From Actinomycetota bacterium (GTDB lineage Bacteria; Actinomycetota; Acidimicrobiia; IMCC26256; PALSA-610), in assembly GCA_005779345.1 (NCBI GenBank), contig SXJQ01000118.1, forward strand, positions 1 through 23,040: a stretch of 23,040 nucleotides of DNA. Direction: 5' to 3'. The notes below the pieces were generated by a model that was not told the origin of the DNA, did not search any database, and saw only the letters and a program-made list of their open reading frames with translations. The translations under genes were made by a program, and so were the position numbers. Shown piece after piece: positions 1 through 6,218 of the stretch (position 1 is the stretch's first letter; each line of letters begins with the position of its first letter).

Positions 1-563
1 ACAAGCTGCACGATCCGGTCTGGGCACGGCTCGCGGCGGCGAACGTGCCGGTCGCGTTCCACCTCGCCGACAGCGGCTACAACGCGATGATCGGCTACGC
101 GTGGGGCGGCGCCGAGGTCTTCGCGCCATGGCGGGAGCCCGATCTCCTCGGCCAAGTGCTGATCGGCGATCGGGCCATCCACGACACGATGGCGGCACTC
201 ATCGTCCACGGTGTGTTCGAGCGTCACCCGAACCTGCGCGTCGTGAGCGTCGAGAACGGGTCCGACTGGGTGTACCCCCTCGTGAAGGGACTCCGTAAAC
301 AACAGAACCGCACCCCGTGGGTGTTCGTCGAGGATCCGCTCGACACGGTCCGGCGTCACGTGTGGGTCACTCCCTACTACGAAGAAGACCTCCGCCGGCT
401 CGCCGACACGATCGGCATCGATCGCGTGTTGTTCGGTTCCGACTGGCCTCACGGCGAAGGGCTCGCCGACCCCGCGGGCTATGTCGACGAACTCGAAGCC
501 TTCGACCCCGACGAAGTCGAGCGGATCATGCGGGGGAACGCAGCATTCTTGCTGGGCCGCTGA
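1..563 (+). CDS. Amidohydrolase-2 family protein, 3' part (5' end outside window)
   Basis: The reading frame is open from base 3, so the gene begins before the window. A GTG at 45 lies inside the protein and is not its start. The visible ~186 residues are the C-terminal half of an amidohydrolase-related TIM-barrel protein (the ACMSD/gamma-resorcylate decarboxylase-like group). Visible signs are a beta-strand with His (VAFHLADSG), a segment 'RHPNLRVVSVENGSDW', and the metal-site Asp in 'VLFGSDWPHGEG', followed by the usual closing helix with 'IMRGNAAFLLG'. Members hydrolyse C-N or C-C bonds or decarboxylate; the substrate cannot be told. It ends 8 bases from the convergent LLM gene. The complete amidohydrolase at 6219-7445 has the same type of C-terminus ('EVDYPHTD', 'LRGNAITML'). 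Confidence 0.85.
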   Translation, partial: KLHDPVWARLAAANVPVAFHLADSGYNAMIGYAWGGAEVFAPWREPDLLGQVLIGDRAIHDTMAALIVHGVFERHPNLRVVSVENGSDWVYPLVKGLRKQQNRTPWVFVEDPLDTVRRHVWVTPYYEEDLRRLADTIGIDRVLFGSDWPHGEGLADPAGYVDELEAFDPDEVERIMRGNAAFLLGR

Positions 564-571
564 ACGACTCC

Positions 572-1456
572 TCAGTGCAGCGCGCCGCGCAACGGGGTGA
601 CGACGGTCTCGCCGAACTCCGCGAGCGTCTCGGGCGGCGCGAAGTCGCAGAACCACGCGTAGACCCGTTCGATGCCTTGCTCGGCGAGCCGCCCGAAGTG
701 GTCGACGAGCTCCTCGCTCGACCCGATCACCGGGCGCCCGTATCCGAAACGCTTCTTCGCCGCGGCCGTGAGCGCCTCCCGGTCGCCACCCCGGGGTACG
801 AGCGCGACCATCTGTTGGATCGAGACCCGTGCGTCGCCCACGTGCGGCCGCAGCTCGTCGACGCGATGGATCTCACCGATGTGCACGTTCCACCAGTCGG
901 CGAAGTCACGGACGAGCGCGAGCGTCTTGGGCCCCACGCCGCCGATCACGATCGGGATGCGGCCGAGCGGACGCGGCTCCTGGCGAGCCGCACGGAGTTG
1001 GTGATACTCGCCCTCGAAGTCGACGGTCTCTCCCGCCCAGAGCGCGCGGAGCACCCCGAGCGTCTCGCGTAACCGGGCGACGCGCTCTCGCGCCACGGTC
1101 GAGCCCGTGCCGAAGGTCGCGAACTCGTCGGGAACCGAGCCCCAGCCGATCCCGAGATCGAAGCGCCCGCCCGACGCGTGGTCGATCGACACCGCCTGGC
1201 GTGCGAGCACCGTCGGCGACCTGAACGCGTCGCACAAGACGAGCGAACCCACGCGCAGCCGTTCGGTGTGCGCGGCGATCCAAGTCGTCGTAACGATCGC
1301 CTCGTACATCGGCTGAGCATCGGCCATGGGCGGCGCGAGATGATCCATGCCCGTCATTCCCACGAAACCCGCGGCTTCCGCCGCGCGCGCCCGCGCGACC
1401 AACTGCTCGAACGACAGCCGCATCTGCGGCAGAAACAGGTTGAACTCCATCCCCAT
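572..1456 (-). CDS. LLM-class (luciferase-like) F420-dependent oxidoreductase
   Basis: This is a luciferase-like monooxygenase fold TIM barrel of about 294 residues, a usual length for F420-dependent LLM proteins. Visible signs are the N-terminal strand 'MEFNLFLPQM', the segment 'AEAAGFVGMTGMDHL', the 'GSLVLCDAFRSPTVLARQAVSIDHASGGR' region with the conserved 'GRFDLGIGWG', and 'PIVIGGVGPKTLALV', all typical of the F420 subgroup. The frame stays open up to 1519, but the family N-terminus begins at 'MGMEFNLF', so I use the ATG at 1456 (another ATG lies two codons on, at 1450). It diverges from the P450. It probably transfers hydride between F420 and an unidentified metabolite. Cofactor choice (F420 or FMN) is inferred from family resemblance. 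Confidence 0.85.
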   Translation of the reverse strand: MGMEFNLFLPQMRLSFEQLVARARAAEAAGFVGMTGMDHLAPPMADAQPMYEAIVTTTWIAAHTERLRVGSLVLCDAFRSPTVLARQAVSIDHASGGRFDLGIGWGSVPDEFATFGTGSTVARERVARLRETLGVLRALWAGETVDFEGEYHQLRAARQEPRPLGRIPIVIGGVGPKTLALVRDFADWWNVHIGEIHRVDELRPHVGDARVSIQQMVALVPRGGDREALTAAAKKRFGYGRPVIGSSEELVDHFGRLAEQGIERVYAWFCDFAPPETLAEFGETVVTPLRGALH

Positions 1457-1503
1457 GGTTCGCGCGGCTCCGAGGTCGGCGGGTTGCTCCGATGACGCGC
1501 GAC

Positions 1504-1547
1504 ACCGTACCGTAGACATCTAGATATTTCGAGCGCACTCGAGGGGC
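1504..1547. promoter_or_regulatory. Divergent promoter region between LLM oxidoreductase and P450 genes
   Basis: On the minus strand, two overlapping TACGGT boxes (1504-1509 and 1509-1514) fit a -10 for the LLM gene. On the plus strand, an unusually AT-rich TAGATATTT (1521-1529) could be the -10 of the P450. GAGGGG at 1541-1546 is a good ribosome binding site for the ATG at 1549. No convincing -35 is seen on either side. The assignment is by eye. Confidence 0.3.
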
Positions 1548-1548
1548 G

Positions 1549-2772
1549 ATGGACACCGAGCACCCGGCGCACGTCTTCACCGATCCCTCGGCCTACGCCG
1601 ACACCGAACGTTTCCACGCCGCCTGCGCGCTGCTCCGCCGCGACTCGCCGGTCACGCGCGTCGACACCGACGGATTCGAACCGTTCTGGGCGATCACGAA
1701 GCACGACGACGTGCTCGACATCGAACGGCAGCCCGAGCTGTGGCTCAGCGCACCGCGGCCGGCGCTCGGCCCGAAGGCACTCGGCGCCGACGCGGCCGAC
1801 ATCCCCGTTCGCACGCTCGTCCAGATGGACGCGCCCGACCACACCGTCTACCGCCAGATCAGCTCGGCATGGTTCAAGCCCAAGCAGATCGCGACGCTCG
1901 AGCCGCGCATCACCGAACTCGCCCGCCGTTCCGTCGAGCGGATGCGCTCCCTCGACGGCACCTGTGACTTCTTCACCGATGTCGCGATCGACTTCCCGCT
2001 CCAAGTGATCCTGTCGCTGATGGGACTGCCCGAAGACGACTTCCCGCGTTTGTTGCGGCTCACCCAAGAACTGTTCGGCGCGTCCGACCCCGAGCTTCGC
2101 CGCGACGACGGTGCCGACATGATGGCGACGCTGCTCGACTTCTTCGAGTACTTCGAGCGGCTCATCGCCGACCGGCGTTCCAGCCCACGCGACGATCTGG
2201 CGACGGTGATCGCGAACGCGCAGATCGACGGCGAACCGATCGGCGTGCTCGAGGCCGTCGGCTACTACGTGCTGATCGCCACCGCCGGGCACGACACCAC
2301 GAGCTCGGCGATCTCCGGTGGGATGCACGCACTCATCGAGCACCCCGACCAGCTCGACCGGCTCCGAGCGAACCCCGAGCTCATCCCGCTCGCGGCCGAC
2401 GAAATGATCCGCTGGGTCTCGCCGGTGAAGCAGTTCATGCGTACCGCGGCCGACGACACCGAAATTCGCGGCGTGACGATTCCCGCCGGCGGATCCGTCC
2501 TGCTCTCGTACCCGTCGGCCAACCGCGACGACGACGCGTTCGAGCACCCGGAGCGATTCGACGCCGGCCGCGATCCGAACCGTCATCTCGGCTTCGGCTT
2601 CGGTCCGCACTACTGCCTCGGCACGCACATCGCGAAGCTCGAACTGCGCGTGCTGTACGGCGAGCTCGTTCCCCTGCTCGACGACGTCTCGCTCGCGGGG
2701 CCTGCGGAGTACATGCGGACGTTGTTCGTCGGCGGGCCCAAGCACCTCCCGATCCGCTACGAAATGGCCTGA
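1549..2772 (+). CDS. Cytochrome P450 (CYP125/142-like group)
   Basis: This is a 407-residue soluble bacterial P450 with all core motifs. The I-helix oxygen-activation motif is AGHDTT (residues 246-251), the K-helix ExxR is EMIR (285-288), and the heme-binding loop is FGFGPHYCLG (349-358) with Cys356 as thiolate ligand. 'MDAPDHTVYRQ' (93-103) is the usual C-helix region. Such enzymes hydroxylate a substrate with O2 and two electrons from a ferredoxin system; no ferredoxin gene is seen nearby. The N-terminal and I-helix wording recalls steroid/fatty-acid P450s such as CYP125/142/124, and the Ltp2-type operon at the far end of the window is compatible with that, but the substrate is inferred. 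The ATG follows a GAGGGG ribosome binding site. It ends 5 bases from the convergent crotonase-family gene. Confidence 0.92.
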   Translation: MDTEHPAHVFTDPSAYADTERFHAACALLRRDSPVTRVDTDGFEPFWAITKHDDVLDIERQPELWLSAPRPALGPKALGADAADIPVRTLVQMDAPDHTVYRQISSAWFKPKQIATLEPRITELARRSVERMRSLDGTCDFFTDVAIDFPLQVILSLMGLPEDDFPRLLRLTQELFGASDPELRRDDGADMMATLLDFFEYFERLIADRRSSPRDDLATVIANAQIDGEPIGVLEAVGYYVLIATAGHDTTSSAISGGMHALIEHPDQLDRLRANPELIPLAADEMIRWVSPVKQFMRTAADDTEIRGVTIPAGGSVLLSYPSANRDDDAFEHPERFDAGRDPNRHLGFGFGPHYCLGTHIAKLELRVLYGELVPLLDDVSLAGPAEYMRTLFVGGPKHLPIRYEMA

Positions 2773-2777
2773 CGCCC

Positions 2778-3605
2778 TTACCGCCCGGTGAAGTTCGGCG
2801 GGCGGCGCTCGAAGAAGGCCGTCAACGCTTCGCGGAGGTCGTCGGTCTGCACGTTGACGCCCTGCGCGAGCGCCTCGATCTCCAACGCCTGCGCGAGCGA
2901 CGCCCCATCGGCGAGGTCGAGCTCGCGCTTGGTCGACGCCAGCGCGATCGGCGGTCCGCCGGCGATCGTGTCGACGATGTGCTGCGTCGCGGCGTCGAGC
3001 TCAGCGGCGGGAACGGCGGCATTCACGAGACCCATCTCGTAGGCCTCGACGCCGCTGATGATCCGCGCCGTGAAGGCGAGCTCCTTCGCGCGGTGAACAC
3101 CGATGCGCTGGCGCAGCAGCCACGACGTACCGAAGTCGAGGCTCAACCCGCGCTTCGCGAAGATCGCGGAGAACCGGGACTCCTCGGAGCACCAGGTGAC
3201 GTCGGCCGCCAGCGCGAGGCCGAGCCCCGCGCCCACGCAGAGACCGTCGACCTTCGCCACGACCGGGATCGGGCAGTCGTGGATCGCGAGCACGACTTCG
3301 CCGAGCACCCGCATCGCGTCCACCATCGATCCGAACGATCCCCCGCCGCCGTCCTTCGCCGCGCCGCCGTCGTTGGACCCGCCGAGGTCGGCGCCGCTGC
3401 AGAAGTTGCCGCCCGCCCCCGTGATCACGGCGACGCGCGCGCCCGAATGGCCGATCTCGCGGAACGACGCGCCGAGGGCCACCCACATGCCGCCCGTGCA
3501 CGCATTCTTCGATTTCGGGCGATCGATCGTGACGGTCACCACGTGGCCGTCGCGCTCCACCCGGATGTCGCGGTGGTGGGATCGCAGTTGTCCGGTCGCG
3601 TTCAC
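2778..3605 (-). CDS. Enoyl-CoA hydratase/isomerase (crotonase) family protein
   Basis: This 275-residue crotonase-fold protein starts with GTG at 3605, behind AGAGGGA. The CoA/oxyanion-hole segment is 'GNFCSGADL' (66-74), and the second oxyanion Gly lies in 'GLCVGAGLGLALAADV' (121-135). By manual alignment, the two hydratase glutamates (rat ECH Glu144 and Glu164) fall at Gly and Phe here. An Asp (D157, in 'GLSLDFGTSW') sits where PaaG-type and other isomerases carry an acid. This suggests an isomerase or another crotonase reaction rather than classic hydration. A glycine-rich loop (about residues 75-95) is inserted after the GADL motif. It lies convergent to the P450, and its upstream region holds the hairpin repeat. 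The substrate is unknown. Confidence 0.85.
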   Translation of the reverse strand: MNATGQLRSHHRDIRVERDGHVVTVTIDRPKSKNACTGGMWVALGASFREIGHSGARVAVITGAGGNFCSGADLGGSNDGGAAKDGGGGSFGSMVDAMRVLGEVVLAIHDCPIPVVAKVDGLCVGAGLGLALAADVTWCSEESRFSAIFAKRGLSLDFGTSWLLRQRIGVHRAKELAFTARIISGVEAYEMGLVNAAVPAAELDAATQHIVDTIAGGPPIALASTKRELDLADGASLAQALEIEALAQGVNVQTDDLREALTAFFERRPPNFTGR

Positions 3606-3783
3606 ATTGTCCCTCTTCGTGTTTCGTCCGTCGCCGCCGGCAGAGGCTCGGGCACGTTCACCGGTGTCGCCGACGGGCAGTCAAGCACCCGATGCTCCGG
3701 GGCGGTCGGTTGACATCTCCTGCGGCACAAAAAGATCTGAACGTTTCGATCGACTGGGGCCACTGACGCGAGGCGAGATCGCC
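3606..3783. other. Intergenic stretch upstream of the crotonase gene
   Basis: No coding potential is convincing here. It contains an AT-rich islet (about 3727-3750, including a run of A and the sequence AGATCTGAACGTTT) that stands out from the G+C-rich surroundings, and a TTGACA-like hexamer near 3711. On the minus strand, TTGACT near 3680 could serve the crotonase gene, but no good -10 follows at normal spacing. It is probably a promoter region; nothing more can be supported. Confidence 0.3.
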
Positions 3784-3832
3784 CTCCGTTGAGTCGACAG
3801 CTGCACGGGTGCGGCTGTCGACTCAACGGACG
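3784..3832. repeat. 49-bp hairpin repeat, copy 1
   Basis: This is a long inverted repeat. Left arm TCCGTTGAGTCGACAGC (3785-3801) is the exact reverse complement of 3814-3830. The 12-base middle (TGCACGGGTGCG) can extend the stem by a T-G wobble plus GCAC/GTGC. The same 49-bp unit occurs at 13114-13162 in the same orientation with 5 differences. It lies between the divergent crotonase and serine hydrolase genes, just before a cyclase fragment. No T-run follows on either side, so it does not look like an intrinsic terminator. It may be a REP/MITE-like dispersed element or a structured RNA site. Confidence 0.75.
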
Positions 3833-3877
3833 GAGGTCGCCGCCGGGCTCCCCGGCGCTGTGCGACACTTCCCGCTC

Positions 3878-4024
3878 ATGGGGGTTGCCAGCGACGGGGA
3901 CGCGAGACCGAGCGGGACCGTCACGTTGCTCGTCACCGATGTCGAGGGCTCGACGCGACTGTGCGCGGCCGACAAGCAGGCGATGTCGATCGGCCGGGTC
4001 ATCTCCGAATCCGACGACAGCTAG
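3878..4024 (+). pseudogene. N-terminal fragment of a class III nucleotidyl cyclase
   Basis: The 48-residue reading frame from ATG 3878 contains 'PSGTVTLLVTDVEGSTRL', the hallmark N-terminus of actinobacterial class III adenylate/guanylate cyclases that start with the catalytic domain (usual form: GTVTLLFTDVEGSTRLWE). The first metal-binding Asp is the D of 'TDVEGS'. Shortly after, the frame becomes unrelated ('SIGRVISESDDS') and stops at TAG 4022-4024. The rest of the ~150-residue catalytic domain is absent, and the serine hydrolase gene follows immediately. It is therefore read as a decayed remnant. The frame also stays open upstream to a GTG (3809) inside the hairpin loop. A functional micropeptide is unlikely but not excluded. 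Confidence 0.65.
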
Positions 4025-4033
4025 CGCGATCCA

Positions 4034-5146
4034 GTGACCTCGTGGCGCGCGCTCGCGATCTCGCTCGCGATCGCCGTCGTGGCGCTCGCCGCCGGAGGAT
4101 GCGCCGCGACGAGCGACGACGCGACCGACGCCCTCCGGTCGCGCGTCCAAGTCGCGGTCGACGAATTCCTCGCGAGCCGCGACATCCCCGGCGCCAGTGT
4201 CGCCATCGTCACCGAAGGTCGCGTTCTCACGGTGGTGTCGGGTCACGCGGATCTCGAGCGACAGGACCCGATCGGGCCGCGCGACGAGTTCCGCCTCGCG
4301 AGCATCACGAAGACCTACCTCGCCGCGCTCGCGCTCTCCTTCGACACCGAAGGCGTGGTGGCCCTCGACGAACCGATCGATCCGTGGTTGTCGGACCTCC
4401 CGCCCGGTCTCGACCTCCGCGGCATCACGATGCGGCAACTGCTGTCCCACACGAGCGGGCTCGCGCAAACAGCGACCGACGACCGCGATCGCGGCAAGCA
4501 CCTCACGCTCGTCGACGTTCTGGCTCGCATCCCTCCACGTGCGTGCGCTCCCGGGCGCTGCTGGAGCTACGCCGACGGCAACTATGTCGTCGCCGCACTC
4601 GTCCTCGAGTCGGCGACCGCCAAGTCGCTCACCGACGAGATGCACGATCGATTCTTCGAACCGCTCGAGCTTGCGAGCACGCACTTCGTCGGCGATCCCC
4701 GAGCCGCACCCCTCCCCCCGTACACCCTCGTCGTCGACCCGATCACGTTCCAACCGGTGCGGCCGCACCAACTGCGTCGACAGCAGCTGCCGATCGTTAC
4801 CGACGACCGCGCCGCGCCGATCGTCGCCAGTGCGACCGACCTCGCACGATGGGGCGATGCGTTGTTCAACGGTGGAGCGATCGACCCTGCCGCGCTCGAC
4901 CGGATGCTCGACGTCTCGGCGATGCGCGGTCTGCCGTGCCCGCATGGGTGCCCGTTCCCTTACGGCCTCGGCGTGTTCCACTACGAGTTCGGGGGCCGGG
5001 AGTTCGTGGGCCACGATGGCTCCTCGGGCGCGATCGTCGCCACCGACGTCGACGCCGGTCTCACGATCGCCATCGTCACCAACGGCGGCGAACTCGACCT
5101 CGGGCTCTTCGTCGAAACGGTCGTCGCTGCGATCGACCAAGGTTGA
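4034..5146 (+). CDS. Serine hydrolase, beta-lactamase/class C family, probable lipoprotein
   Basis: This 370-residue protein starts with GTG at 4034. An N-terminal hydrophobic stretch (residues 6-22) ends in 'ALAAGGC', a lipobox-like site with Cys23, so it is probably exported and lipid-anchored. The catalytic SxxK is SITK (Ser90, Lys93), in 'FRLASITKTYLAALAL'. 'MRQLLSHTSGL' (133-143) is a family hallmark. The second motif, usually Y-S/A-N, reads Tyr179-Ala-Asp181 here. The third, HxG-like, motif is 'VGHDGSSG' near the C-terminus. The family includes esterases, D-aminopeptidases, carboxypeptidases and beta-lactamases, and resistance should not be assumed. TAGCGC (4022-4027) six bases before the GTG may be a leaderless -10; there is no clear ribosome binding site. 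Confidence 0.85.
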   Translation: MTSWRALAISLAIAVVALAAGGCAATSDDATDALRSRVQVAVDEFLASRDIPGASVAIVTEGRVLTVVSGHADLERQDPIGPRDEFRLASITKTYLAALALSFDTEGVVALDEPIDPWLSDLPPGLDLRGITMRQLLSHTSGLAQTATDDRDRGKHLTLVDVLARIPPRACAPGRCWSYADGNYVVAALVLESATAKSLTDEMHDRFFEPLELASTHFVGDPRAAPLPPYTLVVDPITFQPVRPHQLRRQQLPIVTDDRAAPIVASATDLARWGDALFNGGAIDPAALDRMLDVSAMRGLPCPHGCPFPYGLGVFHYEFGGREFVGHDGSSGAIVATDVDAGLTIAIVTNGGELDLGLFVETVVAAIDQG

Positions 5147-5162
5147 CCGCTGTCCGACTGCG

Positions 5163-5168
5163 TACGCT
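5163..5168 (+). promoter_or_regulatory. -10 box (TACGCT) of a probable leaderless promoter
   Basis: TACGCT fits the actinobacterial TANNNT -10. Only 8 bases separate it from the ATG at 5177, which would place the transcription start at or next to the start codon. No ribosome binding site is present. Similar layouts occur at 9241, 15588 and 15608. Confidence 0.4.
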
Positions 5169-5176
5169 GGCGCGGC

Positions 5177-6091
5177 ATGGTGGACGTGAAGCGCGCGTTG
5201 GTCGGTCTTTCCGACGAGGTCTGGGAGCGAATCCGCGCCCGCGTCGACGGGCTGAGCGATGCGGAGTACTTCTGGGAACCGACGCCCGGCTGCTGGTCGA
5301 TTCGCCCGCGAGCCGACGGCACCTGGATGGCCGACTGGGCCCTGCCCCGCCCCGAACCGGAGCCGTTCACGACCATCGCCTGGCGACTGTGGCACCTCAT
5401 CGACATGTACGGCGAGGATCGCGCCCCCAAGTGGCTCGACGTGCCCGCACAAGGCACGCCGATCGGCTTCGACGACCCCGACGGGACACCGCCCTCGAAC
5501 GCCACCGACGCCGTCGCATTGCTCGAACGCGCCCACGACCGCTGGGACGCGCACCTCCGCCTCGCACAGGAGGAGCGACTCGACGAGGCCGTCGGGCCGG
5601 TGGCCGGCCCCCAACACGCCGACCGGACCCGCGCCGCGTACGTCTTGCACATGCTCGACGAGTTCATCCACCACGGCGCCGAGATCGCGCTGCTCCGCGA
5701 CCTCTGGCGTTGGCAGCACACCACCGTCGCCGACGATCCCCGAGTCGAGCGTGTCGTCCGCGGCGACACGACCGTGCTCGACGAGTTCGACCGCGACACG
5801 CCGACCTCCGATCTCGTCGACCACGCCGCCGCGTACGGCCGTTGGGACCTCGTGATCGGCCTCGTACAACGGGGCGCGCCCATCGGCACGACCGGCCGAA
5901 CGCCCCTGCACGTCGCGGCCGGAGCCGGCGAGCTCGAGGTCGTGAAAGCACTGCTCGACCACGGCGCCGACCTGGCCGCGACCGATCCCCAGTTCCATGC
6001 CACACCGCTGCAATGGGCCGAGTTCCTCCGGCAACGTCGGGTCGCCGAGTATCTCGGCCAGCGCACGCGAGGCCTCGCCGACGACGGGTGA
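5177..6091 (+). CDS. DinB-like four-helix domain fused to ankyrin repeats
   Basis: This is a 304-residue two-part protein. Residues about 1-180 look like a DinB-superfamily four-helix bundle: 'FTTIAWRLWHLIDMYGE' (His73) and 'AAYVLHMLDEFIHHGAEIALLRDLW' (His158, His165/166) provide the spaced histidines that bind metal in this superfamily. Residues about 207-295 are ankyrin repeats: a clear one at 239-270 ('GRTPLHVAAGAGELEVVKALLDHGADL') flanked by degenerate ones ('DHAAAYGRWDLVIGLVQRGAPI' before it, 'TPLQWAEFLRQRRVAEYL' after it). DinB-like proteins often act as thiol-dependent transferases or are of unknown function, and ankyrin repeats bind proteins. No signal peptide is seen, so it is probably cytoplasmic. 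It lies 30 bases after the serine hydrolase gene with its own likely promoter. The function is unknown. Confidence 0.8.
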   Translation: MVDVKRALVGLSDEVWERIRARVDGLSDAEYFWEPTPGCWSIRPRADGTWMADWALPRPEPEPFTTIAWRLWHLIDMYGEDRAPKWLDVPAQGTPIGFDDPDGTPPSNATDAVALLERAHDRWDAHLRLAQEERLDEAVGPVAGPQHADRTRAAYVLHMLDEFIHHGAEIALLRDLWRWQHTTVADDPRVERVVRGDTTVLDEFDRDTPTSDLVDHAAAYGRWDLVIGLVQRGAPIGTTGRTPLHVAAGAGELEVVKALLDHGADLAATDPQFHATPLQWAEFLRQRRVAEYLGQRTRGLADDG

Positions 6092-6128
6092 CCGCGCTCA
6101 CGCCCGTCATGAGAGCGGCGTTCTCGGA

Positions 6129-6134
6129 TAGCGT
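6129..6134 (+). promoter_or_regulatory. Possible -10 box (TAGCGT) for the amidohydrolase gene
   Basis: TAGCGT matches the -10 form seen at 9241-9246. It would give a 5' UTR of about 75-80 bases ending in AGAGGAA ahead of the ATG at 6219. A short GC hairpin (CGGCC-GGAC-GGCCG) lies in this leader. No good -35 is seen. Confidence 0.3.
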
Positions 6135-6218
6135 GATCCCCACTCCGCCCCGGCCGGACGGCCGAGCGGTCGACCACCGCGCCGCGCCGCGCCCGCAGGT
6201 CCGAGCGAGAGGAACTCC

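Noticed and set aside
45..563. GTG at 45 as the start of the first gene
   Set aside because: The frame is open and coding from base 3 onward, and the family protein is much longer, so the start lies outside the window.
1354..2745. Minus-strand open frame of 463 codons opposite the P450
   Set aside because: The P450 on the other strand has every family motif; this frame has none and is a shadow.
3739..3747. GAACGTTTC as a KstR-type steroid-regulator site
   Set aside because: The AAC and GTT half-sites touch, without the two-base spacer of the KstR consensus, and the flanks do not fit. I saw no good KstR site elsewhere in the window either.
3784..3832. Hairpin repeat as an intrinsic terminator
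   Set aside because: No run of T follows on either strand, and copy 1 lies between divergent genes, where no transcript needs to end.
3602..6034. Very long minus-strand open frame (810 codons) opposite the serine hydrolase and DinB-ankyrin genes
   Set aside because: It is antisense to two well-supported genes, is rich in Arg/Gly/Val/Asp without domain signatures, and is a common artefact of high third-position G+C.
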